A stretch of 64,000 bases of DNA from NCBI RefSeq assembly GCF_020520425.1, contig NC_079491.1, positions 41,654,027 to 41,718,026 on the forward strand. The letters are read 5' to 3'. Source of the stretch: Spinacia oleracea. Taxonomy: Eukaryota; Streptophyta; Magnoliopsida; Caryophyllales; Amaranthaceae. Each line of letters starts with the position of its first letter. The first letter of the stretch is position 1. The notes below the pieces were generated by a model. It made no database searches, was not told the DNA's origin, and was given only the letters and a program-made list of their open reading frames with translations. Positions 37,017-47,595 of the stretch are shown piece after piece. Position numbers and translations under genes: made by a program.

Positions 37017-38427
37017 TGGTAGGTTATGATACATATGACAATTCATAAATCATGCGGAAAAACCATAAACCCAGGAAAACATATTATTTACACATAATCA
37101 TTTAGCATAGATTAGATGCATACTCTTTGTTGCGTGCCTTCCCTAGCTGCGCCCGAACCGAACAAGAACAAGTCTTTAGGACTCCAAGTGTCGTCCCTCC
37201 GTAGATAGTCCACAGCACGTCCGGATCCGCCTTAAGATTGACCAACTAGAATCGCCCTTAAGGTACTATTATTTTCGGCACTTTATAGGCAAATGTGTGA
37301 CTGAATTTTTCTCTCAAAAACTCACTTTGAATACTTTGAAACTTGTGTTATAAATTGTGAGCCCTAGCCTCATATTTATAGCGGTATGGAAAGGGAATCG
37401 AAATCCTATTCAGATACAAATTAATTAAACCTAGAATCCTACAAGAACTCTAATTTAATTAATTTATCAAATAGAATTAGGAATTTAATCATTAACCGAA
37501 CTCTGCATGTTTTAGGAAACGTGCATGAACACAAACACTTGCACACACACGCACGGCAGCCACGATGGGCCCCATGCGTGCGCGCGAGCAGCAGCCTACT
37601 CAGCGCCCGCGCGCGCTGCGCGTGCTGTGCGCGCTGTGCGCGCTGCGCGCTGCGCGCAGCCTGCTGGGCCTGGCCTTGCGCTGGGCCTGGCGTGGCTGTT
37701 TGTGCGGCGCGCTTGGCTTGCTGGGCGATGGCCTGGCTTCGTGCTGGGCCTCGTCCGGCAGGCCTCGTCCGATGCTTATTCGTACGATGCGCTTCCGATT
37801 AAATTTTCCGATTCCGGAATTCATTTCCGATACGAACAATATTTAATATTTCCGATTCCGGAATTAATTTCCGTTTCGAACAAATATTTAATATTTCCGT
37901 TTCCGGAATTATTTTCCGATTCCGGTAATATTTCCGATTCTGACAATATTTCCGTTTCCGGCAATATTTCCGATTCTGGCAATATTTCCATTTCCGATAA
38001 TATTTTCCGACACGTACCATGTTTCCGTTTCCGGCAACATCTACGACTTGGATAATATTTATATTTCCGATACGATCCATATTTCCGTTTCCGGCAATAT
38101 CATCGTTTCCGGAGTATTCATTTCTTGCCTGTGACGATCTTAGCTCCCACTGAAACCAAGATCCGTCGGTTCCGAATATTCATAGATGGAGTATTTAATG
38201 CCATTAAATACTTGATCCGTTTACGTACTATTTGTGTGACCCTACGGGTTCAGTCAAGAGTAAGCTGTGGATTAATATCATTAATTCCACTTGAACTGAA
38301 GCGGCCTCTAGCTAGGCATTCAGCTCACTTGATCTCACTGAATTATTAACTTGTTAATTAATACTGAACCGCATTTATTAGACTTATCATAGAATGCATA
38401 CTTGGACCAAGGGCATTATTTCCTTCA
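37017..38427 (-). repeat. 3' LTR of young copia
   Basis: 1,411 bp. On the minus strand it starts TGAAGGAAATAATGCCC and ends CATAACCTACCA, with one mismatch to the other LTR in the last bases. It contains a GC-rich GCGCGCTGCGCG stretch (37605-37665) and TTTCCG repeats (37797-38112). It carries no real gene; the open frames here are repeat shadows. Confidence 0.9.
37797..38112. repeat. TTTCCG-based 18-bp periodic repeat in LTR
   Basis: More than a dozen degenerate units of AATATTTCCG(T/A)TTCCGG. The identical array is at 46965-47280, and a diverged one lies in the LTR at 32385-32570. Confidence 0.8.
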
Positions 38428-38442
38428 GTCTCCCACTTGTCC
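38428..38442 (-). promoter_or_regulatory. Polypurine tract of young copia
   Basis: The minus strand reads GACAAGTGGGAGAC directly before the LTR start TGAAGGAAAT, the usual place and composition. Confidence 0.75.
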
Positions 38443-39291
38443 TTAGGGACAAGTGTGCATTTCCTAATTCCTTTGTCGCTCGATGCTTGCTCTTGAACAT
38501 AAGGTAAGAGTTGTCATCCTTATTATGTCCAGAGGTGTTCCTCGGTTTCAGAGTTCAACTGATCAAATAAACAGATAATCATAGCCTATGATTCATCCGA
38601 GCACGGCCATGCATTTCACAGTTTCTAGCTCTCCGAGTGGCCTTGTACAACTTTTAAGCATCTCATCCCGATTTATGGGAGGACAATCCCAATCTTGCGA
38701 TCTTGAGATTAGACTTCGTTTGATAGGTGATTACCTGAGCGTTGCCTTTATAGCCTCCTTTTACGGTGCGACGGTTAGTCAACGTCAAAGCAACCAGTTC
38801 TCAAACAAGTAATCTCAAATCACTCAGGTATTGAGGATTTAGTGTCTAATAATTTAATGAAATTTACTTATGACAGACTTTCATCTCTTACAGTAAAGTT
38901 TCATAGGTCTTGTCCGATACTAGTCTTCCCAAAGTAAGTATCTATGCAAATGATTATGACATTGCCATGTCCACATAGTTCAAGAAACAGAACTACTAGT
39001 CATCTTGCATTCTAATCGTCTAACGTTTTCTATGCGTCCAATTTTATAGAAAACTCCGATTAGGGACCATTTTCAACCTTTGACATTCAAGTTCACTTGA
39101 TAGACATTTCTTAGTCACAGGACTGGTCCTGACAGTCTATCTTGAATATATCGTCAAATTGAAGGGACTCATCATTTAATAAACCACAAATTAAATGGAA
39201 AAATGAATTCTTTTCATTTATTGTGAATGATTAACCAATAATGTTTTACAAAGATTTAAACTCTAAAACTTTAAAACATTAAACAGAGACA

Positions 39292-42200
39292 TCAAAGCCA
39301 TTCTCCAATATGCTTGATTCCCATAGCTGCAGTGTGCGAGTTGTGCTTCGCCTGCGGCAGAGGTTTAGTTAATGGATCTGATATGTTGTCATCAGTTCCA
39401 ATTTTGCTTATCTCGACTTCTTTTCTTTCAACGAACTCTCGTAGAAGGTGAAATCTACGAAGTACATGCTTGACTCTCTGGTGGTGTCTAGGCTCTTTTG
39501 CCTGTGCAATAGCTCCGTTATTATCACAATACAGGGCTATTGGTCCTTTAATGGAGGGGACTACACCAAGTTCTCCTATGAACTTCCTTAGCCATATAGC
39601 TTCCTTTGCTGCTTCATGTGCAGCAATGTACTCCGCTTCAGTTGTAGAATCCGCAATGGTGCTTTGCTTAGCACTTTTCCAGCTTACTGCTCCTCCGTTG
39701 AGGCAGAAGACAAACCCAGACTGTGATCTGAAATCATCTTTGTCGGTTTGGAAACTTGCGTCCGTATAGCCTTTAACAATTAATTCATCATCTCCACCAT
39801 AGACCAGGAAGTCATCTTTGTGCCTTTTCAGGTACTTCAGAATGTTCTTGGCAGCAGTCCAATGCGCCTCTCCTGGGTCTGACTGGTATCTGCTCGTAGC
39901 ACTGAGTGCGTACGCAACATCCGGGCGTGTACATATCATAGCATACATTATTGAACCAATCAATGATGCATATGGAATCCCATTCATTCGTCTACGCTCA
40001 TCAAGTGTTTTTGGGCACTGAGTCTTGCTTAGAGTCATTCCATGAGACATGGGTAGGTAGCCTCGCTTGGAGTCCGCCATCTTGAACCTATCAAGCACCT
40101 TATTGATATAAGTGCTTTGACTAAGTCCAATCATCTTTTTAGATCTATCTCTGTAAATCTTGATGCCCAATATGTACTGTGCTTCTCCTAGATCCTTCAT
40201 CGAAAAACATTTCCCAAGCCAAATCTTGACAGAGTTCAACATAGGAATGTCATTTCCGATAAGCAATATGTCGTCGACATATAATACTAGGAAAGCAATT
40301 TTGCTCCCACTGACCTTCTTGTATACACAAGATTCGTCCGCGTTCTTGATGAAACCAAAGTCACTGACTGCTTCATCAAAACGTATATTCCAGCTCCTGG
40401 ATGCCTGCTTCAATCCGTAGATTGACTTCTTTAGCTTGCATACCTTTTTAGCATTCTTTGGATCCTCAAAACCTTCAGGCTGTGTCATAAACACAGTTTC
40501 TGTTAAAACGCCGTTTAAGAAAGCAGTTTTGACATCCATCTGCCATATTTCGTAATCGTAATATGCAGCGATTGCTAACATTATTCGAATAGACTTTAGC
40601 ATTGCAACTGGTGAAAAGGTTTCATCGTAATCCACACCGTGGACTTGCCTGTAACCTTTTGCAACCAATTTAGCTTTGAAAACTTCAAGTTTCCCATCCT
40701 TGTCCTTTTTCAGTTTGAAAACCCATTTGCTTCCAATGGCTTGGTAGCCATCTGGCAAATCGACCAAATCCCATACTTGGTTTTCAGACATGGAGTCTAA
40801 TTCAGATTGCATGGCTTCTTGCCATTGCTTGGAGCTAGGGCTCGTCATAGCTTGCTTGTAAGTCGCAGGTTCATCACTTTCAAGTAATAGAACGTCATAG
40901 CTCTCGTTCGTCAAAATACCTAAGTACCTTTCCGGTTGAGATCTATATCTTTGCGATCTACGCGGGGTAACATTTCTAGATTGACCATGATTCTCACCAG
41001 ATTCTTCTAAAGATCTCTGAGTTTCATCCTGAATGTCATCTTGAGCATTCTCTAGAGTTTGTTGTTCGACTCGAATTTCTTCGAGGTCTACTTTTCTCCC
41101 ACTTGTCATTTTGGAAATGTGATCCTTCTTCAAAAAGACACCATCTCGAGCAACAAACACTTTGTTCTCAGATGTATTGTAGAAGTAATACCCCTTTGTT
41201 TCCTTTGGATAGCCCACAAGGATACATTTGTCAGATTTTGGATGAAGTTTGTCTGAAATTAATCGTTTGACGTATACTTCACATCCCCAAATCTTAAGAA
41301 AAGACACATTTGGAGGCTTTCCAAACCATAATTCGTATGGAGTCTTTTCGACAGCTTTAGACGGAGCTCTATTTATAGTGAGTGCAGCTGTATTTAGTGC
41401 ATGTCCCCAAAATTCTAATGGAAGTTCGGCCTGACCCATCATTGACCTGACCATGTCTAGCAAGGTTCTGTTCCTCCGTTCTGACACACCGTTCCATTGT
41501 GGTGTTCCAGGAGGAGTCAATTCTGATAGAATTCCACATTCTTTCAGATGGTCATCAAATTCATAGCTCAGATATTCACCGCCTCTATCAGACCGCAGTG
41601 CCTTAATCTTCTTGCCTAATTGATTCTCTACTTCACTCTGAAATTCCTTGAATTTGTCAAAGGATTCAGACTTATGCTTCATTAGGTAGACATAACCATA
41701 CCTACTGAAGTCATCAGTGAAAGTGATAAAGTAGCTGAAACCACCTCTAGCATTTGTACTCATTGGTCCACATACATCTGTATGGATTAAACCCAATAGT
41801 TCATTTGCTCTTTCTCCAACTTTAGAGAAAGGTTGCTTTGTCATTTTGCCAAGTAAACATGATTCGCATTTACCATAATCCTCTAAGTCAAATGGTTCTA
41901 GAATTCCTTCTCTTTGAAGTCTTTCTAAGCGTTTCAAGTTTATATGGCCTAATCGACAATGCCACAGATAGGTGAGATCTGAATCATCCTTTTTGGCCTT
42001 TTTGGTATTTATGTTATATACTTGTTTGTCGTGATCTAATAAATAAAGTCCATTGACTAATCTAGCAGATCCATAAAACATCTCTTTAAAATAAAACGAA
42101 CAACTATTGTCTTTTATTATAAAGGAAAATCCCTTAGCATCTAAGCAAGAAACTGAAATGATGTTTTTAGTAAGACTTGGAACATGGAAACATTCTTCCA

Positions 42201-43278
42201 GTTCCAAAACTAGCCCGGAGGGCAACGACAAATAGTAAGTTCCTACAGCTAATGCAGCAATCCGTGCTCCATTTCCCACTCGTAGGTCGACTTCACCCTT
42301 GCTTAACTTTCTACTTCTTCTTAGTCCCTGTGGATTGGAACATAAGTGTGAGCCACAACCTGTATCTAATACCCAAGAAGTTGAATTAGCAAGTATACAG
42401 TCTATAACGAAAATACCTGAAGATGGAACGACTGTTCCGTTCTTCTGATCTTCCTTTAGCTTTGGACATTCTCTTTTGTAATGGCCTATTCCATCACAAT
42501 AAAGACAGCTTGATGTGGACTTGTCCTGCTTTGATTTAGCATTGCCCTTGGACTTTCCACCTTTCTTGAATGGTCTCTTTCTAGCCTTGAGTAAATCTTT
42601 GGCTTCACAGTCCAGTACTATTTCAGCCTTTCTGACAAGGTGAATAAATTCTGCAACTGTTTCTTCTCTTGGTTCACTTAGGTATAGTTGCTTGAAGCGA
42701 CCAAACCCACTGTGTAGTGAATTGAGCAAGACAGAGACTGCCATCCTTTCGCTTATTGGTGTTCCTAGTAGACTTAGGCGATCAAAATATGAACACATAA
42801 GATCCACATGGAACCTCAGTGGGACGCCTACCCTTTGTTTAGTGCGAAGGAGCTGAACATGTGTTTCTTGGACCTCCATCCTATAACACCTGTTGGGAGA
42901 ACTAACCTTTAGACCAGACATTGATTCAATCAACTCATGGACGTTCAGGTCCCTGTCCTCCGTACTTCCACGACAGATATCCCTCAGATTCTTGATGAGC
43001 GTAAAAGGTTCATAGGCTACAAACCTTCTAGCCCAATCATCAGGGATATTGTTCAGCATGAGACTCATAACCTTTTTGAGATCCGCATCCCAGGCGTAAA
43101 ATCTCTCAAGGGTCATGTCTCTGGCATAGTAGCTTGGCATGGGATGTGACAGTACATACTCAAGTCCATTGAGTTTGACTATTTCAACTAGCTTAGCTTC
43201 CCATTCAAGAAAATTTGTCAGGTTCAGCTTGACCATAAGCTCAGAACCCATGATGATGTTTTGATTGTTGTTTGCCAT
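39292..43278 (-). CDS. Ty1/copia gag-pol polyprotein, apparently intact
   Basis: One uninterrupted frame of 1,328 residues from ATG at 43278 (MANNNQNIIMGSE) to TGA at 39292. An ATG 14 codons further upstream is in frame but less likely. Domains in order, residues approximate: gag with a zinc knuckle CLYCDGIGHYKREC (~257); aspartic protease core DTGCGS (~303); pre-integrase CRLGHINLKRLERL; integrase HTDVCGP (~497), SDRGGEY (~560) and PPGTPQWNGVSERRNR, giving the D, D, E residues; reverse transcriptase WVFKLKKDKDGK (~850), DVKTAFLNG and the catalytic YVDD (~1000); RNase H YTDASFQTD (~1170) and TTEAEYIAA. The protein copies the element's RNA into DNA and inserts it. All catalytic signatures are present, and the near-identical LTRs support recent activity. 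No frameshift between gag and pol is needed. Confidence 0.95.
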   Translation of the reverse strand: MANNNQNIIMGSELMVKLNLTNFLEWEAKLVEIVKLNGLEYVLSHPMPSYYARDMTLERFYAWDADLKKVMSLMLNNIPDDWARRFVAYEPFTLIKNLRDICRGSTEDRDLNVHELIESMSGLKVSSPNRCYRMEVQETHVQLLRTKQRVGVPLRFHVDLMCSYFDRLSLLGTPISERMAVSVLLNSLHSGFGRFKQLYLSEPREETVAEFIHLVRKAEIVLDCEAKDLLKARKRPFKKGGKSKGNAKSKQDKSTSSCLYCDGIGHYKRECPKLKEDQKNGTVVPSSGIFVIDCILANSTSWVLDTGCGSHLCSNPQGLRRSRKLSKGEVDLRVGNGARIAALAVGTYYLSLPSGLVLELEECFHVPSLTKNIISVSCLDAKGFSFIIKDNSCSFYFKEMFYGSARLVNGLYLLDHDKQVYNINTKKAKKDDSDLTYLWHCRLGHINLKRLERLQREGILEPFDLEDYGKCESCLLGKMTKQPFSKVGERANELLGLIHTDVCGPMSTNARGGFSYFITFTDDFSRYGYVYLMKHKSESFDKFKEFQSEVENQLGKKIKALRSDRGGEYLSYEFDDHLKECGILSELTPPGTPQWNGVSERRNRTLLDMVRSMMGQAELPLEFWGHALNTAALTINRAPSKAVEKTPYELWFGKPPNVSFLKIWGCEVYVKRLISDKLHPKSDKCILVGYPKETKGYYFYNTSENKVFVARDGVFLKKDHISKMTSGRKVDLEEIRVEQQTLENAQDDIQDETQRSLEESGENHGQSRNVTPRRSQRYRSQPERYLGILTNESYDVLLLESDEPATYKQAMTSPSSKQWQEAMQSELDSMSENQVWDLVDLPDGYQAIGSKWVFKLKKDKDGKLEVFKAKLVAKGYRQVHGVDYDETFSPVAMLKSIRIMLAIAAYYDYEIWQMDVKTAFLNGVLTETVFMTQPEGFEDPKNAKKVCKLKKSIYGLKQASRSWNIRFDEAVSDFGFIKNADESCVYKKVSGSKIAFLVLYVDDILLIGNDIPMLNSVKIWLGKCFSMKDLGEAQYILGIKIYRDRSKKMIGLSQSTYINKVLDRFKMADSKRGYLPMSHGMTLSKTQCPKTLDERRRMNGIPYASLIGSIMYAMICTRPDVAYALSATSRYQSDPGEAHWTAAKNILKYLKRHKDDFLVYGGDDELIVKGYTDASFQTDKDDFRSQSGFVFCLNGGAVSWKSAKQSTIADSTTEAEYIAAHEAAKEAIWLRKFIGELGVVPSIKGPIALYCDNNGAIAQAKEPRHHQRVKHVLRRFHLLREFVERKEVEISKIGTDDNISDPLTKPLPQAKHNSHTAAMGIKHIGEWL

Positions 43279-44689
43279 ATTAAAACTACAATTGAAAAGA
43301 ATAAACAAATAAATAACCATTCACAGTTTCTCTTAATAAACTTAAATTCTAGCATACATGCATAATTCAATGTTCATTAAGCATTTTATTCAAATTATGT
43401 GTTCCGGCAGGTGTGAATAAAATGATTCCAAGATCCTAAAATCATTGAAGAACTAAGCACAGTTTGTCGACTTAATCCTAGAACATCTTAGGTAAGCAAA
43501 AGCCTTTTGCTAATAGTCTAGAAACTATTCTTGGTTGATAGGTACGTCTAAGAACTTATTAGGTAAACCTATCGAATTTGCCACGACATAAAAGGACTCC
43601 TTACTTATATCGTTGAGTTTCACCAAAACTAACATGTACTCACAATTATTTGTGTACCTTGCCCCTTTAGGACCAATAAGTAACACCTCGCTGAGCGAAA
43701 ACTATTACTAGATTGATGTAAAGGATATCCAAGCAAGTGTATATTTTGGCATGGCACCTTTTAACTCAATTTTTAAGTTTGGAACTTAAGGCTCTTACTA
43801 TGTTGGTTAGATTTTAAGTGAACTAAAATCCTTAATCATGCAACATAATCAAGCTTTTGATCTCATGCATTTTAAGACATATTTAAAACAATAAATAACT
43901 TAAAACATGCATAAGATATTTGTGATCTAGTATGGCCCGACTTCATCTTGAAGCTTTGACTTCAAAGTCCGTCTTGAAAATCTCCGTGGGAGGCACCATT
44001 TTCTTCAAATAGGATAAGCTATAACTAATTACAACTATTTGATGGTTCGCAGACCATATTTGAATTGAAAAATAACTTTGGTACTTTAGACCAATTACAT
44101 TCAAATTAATGGTACGCAGACCATATTTTCTATCCTATTTGGCCATACTAGTCACTTCATAACCTGCAAAACAGTACATATACAATATATACCATTCACC
44201 CATTCATTATCATGAATGGCCCACATAGCTGGTTAGTAAAACACATTATGCATCACGTAAACATTTGCAGCAATTAATCAAGGGCACCAATAATCTACCA
44301 ATTATTCAGTCCTTATTAATTCTAATCAAGTTGTTTTAACCTTAAGGATTTGTAGACCTAATCAAGAGTTTATGACTAAAAAGCGCTCCCACTTAAACCA
44401 ATAAATTCATATGCTTTACCAATTTTAAACATAAAAATGTATTTCTAGTCTAACCGGAAACATACAAATTTAATTAAAATTTAAAGCTCATATAAATTTA
44501 TAATTGAATCCAAAAAGTTTAATTTAATTTCAGTCGTATTTAAATTAATTCATGATTTTAATTTTAGTAAAATAATTAGAATAAATAACATTTATTATAA
44601 TTATAATATTCAAAATTAAAATCCAAGAAAATAATTTAAATTATTAATTTTAAAATTAATTAAAATTACGTGAACTGAAATTTTCAAAT

Positions 44690-45360
44690 TAAACATTCAA
44701 AACGATCTAATCGTAACGCAAACACCCTACGCGTTGCACGCCCATGGGCCGCACGCACACAGCCATTGCTGGCCATGTGCGCGCAGCCCATGCGCTCGTC
44801 GCATAGCTGCTGCATCCCTATCGCAAGCCTCCGCACGCATTGGTGCTCGCTGCGCGCGCCAGCGCTCATCGCACGCGAGCTATCGCTCGCAGTGCGGGCG
44901 CGACATCGCTCGCTGGGCGCGCGACATCGCTCGCTGGGCGCGCGACATCGCTCGCTGGGCGCGCGAGCCATCGCTCGCTGGGCGCGCGACATCGCTCGCT
45001 GGGCGCGCGAGCCATCGTTTGCTGGGCGCGCGACATCGCTCGCTGGGCGGGCGACATCGCTCGCTGTGCGCGCGAGCAATGCTAGGCGCAGCGCTCGTGG
45101 CACGCGAGCTTGCGCTCGCTGCGCGCGAGGCTGCGCGCTCTTGTGCGAGGCAGCGCGCGTTGTGGCGCAGCTCGCTTGCTGCCCACACGCGACTGCCTTG
45201 GCTCGCCATACGCCCATGCCCATTCGTCCATTGGTCGTGGCACACGACACAAGGCAGGGCTGCTGCCTTGTGCTCGTGCACTACGCCCTTGCTCATTGCA
45301 TTCGTGCCGCACGGGCGACGAGCTCCCTTGCTCGTCGTCGCATGCCCGCATTATACAACA
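44690..45360. repeat. GC-rich minisatellite in copia leader
   Basis: Between 44880 and 45080, a 21-bp unit (CGCGACATCGCTCGCTGGGC and variants) repeats about nine times. Because 21 is divisible by 3, all frames stay open on both strands, producing long arginine/alanine-rich frames (plus 44734-45426, minus 45250-44684). The bases from 44690 to 45360 are far more GC-rich than the flanks. The Copia leader remnant at 30117-30370 has related text. Confidence 0.8.
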
Positions 45361-46130
45361 CCCCTTAAGGGTAACACGAAGCGTCCATTGCTTCGTGCGT
45401 GCAAGTTATATGAACGAATCGCATAAAAATTTAAAATTTATATTTAAAATTAATGACAAATTAATAAATAATATTAATTTCATAATTTTAGGGCGAAAAA
45501 ATCGAAAATTTATTATCCAATTGATTTCCGATTGTTATGGATTCAAGTCTAGGTCATAAAAATTTAAAATTTATCGTAAATTTACAATTTTTATGGTGGT
45601 TTTTAATCATAGGTTTCTAATTAAATTACAATTAATTATGAAAATCAAATTAATTCTAAATTATTCTAATTTTCAACAAATTAATCATAATTAATAATTA
45701 GATTGCATAATTAACAAGACTAGGCATTCAAACTTGTTAAACATATGCAGTAGGTCAATCAAAAATTCAAGATTTATCAACAAGAATCGCAAATATTTAA
45801 TTTAACATCTTAAATTTACGAAATTTTGCATTCGAAAAACTAAAACCTTCGAAAAGTCATAGTTAAGCTTCGAATTTGAGAATTCTGGGTTCGGCAGAAA
45901 AATACTATTTTTGTCAAAATTTTAGAATGCCTTTTACATGCGGAATTGACACAAAAATCACTCAATTCGGATGAGTAACGAAGAAACTGCCGAAAAACTG
46001 CGTACGTATAATTAAATAAACGCAATTTGCAATTAATTAACAATTACGAAAATTAATCACCCCTTTTAATTCTTGCAAATTTGTAATATTTAACCATGTT
46101 CATGCAATTTAGATTATGAAAATAATAAGG

Positions 46131-46144
46131 GGCTCGTGATACCA
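46131..46144 (-). promoter_or_regulatory. Primer-binding site of young copia
   Basis: The minus strand reads TGGTATCACGAGCC one base inside the 5' LTR end, close to the initiator-tRNA-Met type site (TGGTATCAGAGC) used by plant copia elements. Confidence 0.8.
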
Positions 46145-46145
46145 C

Positions 46146-47595
46146 TGTTAGGTTATGATACATATGACAATTCATAAATCATGCGGAAAAACCATAAACC
46201 CAGGAAAACATATTATTTACACATAATCATTTAGCATAGATTAGATGCATACTCTTTGTTGCGTGCCTTCCCTAGCTGCGCCCGAACCGAACAAGAACAA
46301 GTCTTTAGGACTCCAAGTGTCGTCCCTCCGTAGATAGTCCACAGCACGTCCGGATCCGCCTTAAGATTGACCAACTAGAATCGCCCTTAAGGTACTATTA
46401 TTTTCGGCACTTTATAGGCAAATGTGTGACTGAATTTTTCTCTCAAAAACTCACTTTGAATACTTTGAAACTTGTGTTATAAATTGTGAGCCCTAGCCTC
46501 ATATTTATAGCGGTATGGAAAGGGAATCGAAATCCTATTCAGATACAAATTAATTAAACCTAGAATCCTACAAGAACTCTAATTTAATTAATTTATCAAA
46601 TAGAATTAGGAATTTAATCATTAACCGAACTCTGCATGTTTTAGGAAACGTGCATGAACACAAACACTTGCACACACACGCACGGCAGCCACGATGGGCC
46701 CCATGCGTGCGCGCGAGCAGCAGCCTACTCAGCGCCCGCGCGCGCTGCGCGCTGCGCGTGCTGCGCGCTGCGCGTGCTGCGCGCTGCGCGTGCTGTGCGC
46801 GCTGTGCGCGCTGCGCGCTGCGCGCAGCCTGCTGGGCCTGGCCTTGCGCTGGGCCTGGCGTGGCTGTTTGTGCGGCGCGCTTGGCTTGCTGGGCGATGGC
46901 CTGGCTTCGTGCTGGGCCTCGTCCGGCAGGCCTCGTCCGATGCTTATTCGTACGATGCGCTTCCGATTAAATTTTCCGATTCCGGAATTCATTTCCGATA
47001 CGAACAATATTTAATATTTCCGATTCCGGAATTAATTTCCGTTTCGAACAAATATTTAATATTTCCGTTTCCGGAATTATTTTCCGATTCCGGTAATATT
47101 TCCGATTCTGACAATATTTCCGTTTCCGGCAATATTTCCGATTCTGGCAATATTTCCATTTCCGATAATATTTTCCGACACGTACCATGTTTCCGTTTCC
47201 GGCAACATCTACGACTTGGATAATATTTATATTTCCGATACGATCCATATTTCCGTTTCCGGCAATATCATCGTTTCCGGAGTATTCATTTCTTGCCTGT
47301 GACGATCTTAGCTCCCACTGAAACCAAGATCCGTCGGTTCCGAATATTCATAGATGGAGTATTTAATGCCATTAAATACTTGATCCGTTTACGTACTATT
47401 TGTGTGACCCTACGGGTTCAGTCAAGAGTAAGCTGTGGATTAATATCATTAATTCCACTTGAACTGAAGCGGCCTCTAGCTAGGCATTCAGCTCACTTGA
47501 TCTCACTGAATTATTAACTTGTTAATTAATACTGAACCGCATTTATTAGACTTATCATAGAATGCATACTTGGACCAAGGGCATTATTTCCTTCA
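46146..47595 (-). repeat. 5' LTR of young copia
   Basis: 1,450 bp, with TG...CA borders. It is the same as 37017-38427 except for about 39 extra bases of GCGCGCTGCGCGTGCT repeats near 46740-46800 and one terminal base. The R/U5 promoter region was not mapped. Confidence 0.9.

Larger units (their letters stand above)
37017..47595 (-). mobile_element. Young complete Ty1/copia element
   Basis: 10,579 bp in all, nested in the Tat-like element. LTRs at 37017-38427 and 46146-47595 differ in length by a 39-bp GC-rich repeat change and at one terminal base, with no other difference noticed by eye. A tRNA-Met-type primer site (46131-46144), a purine tract (38428-38442) and a full gag-pol frame are all present in the right order on the minus strand. 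The leader between primer site and gag is unusually long (about 2.85 kb). The 5 bases outside the two ends (TTCCG and ATTCT) do not match. Confidence 0.9.

Noticed and set aside
37525..38055. Secreted or structural protein with SDSGNIS repeats (also at 46654-47223)
   Set aside because: It is the translation of TTTCCG repeats inside an LTR and is present identically in both LTRs.
44684..45426. Host genes encoding Arg/Ala-rich proteins on both strands
   Set aside because: Both are by-products of a 21-bp GC-rich minisatellite in the copia leader.
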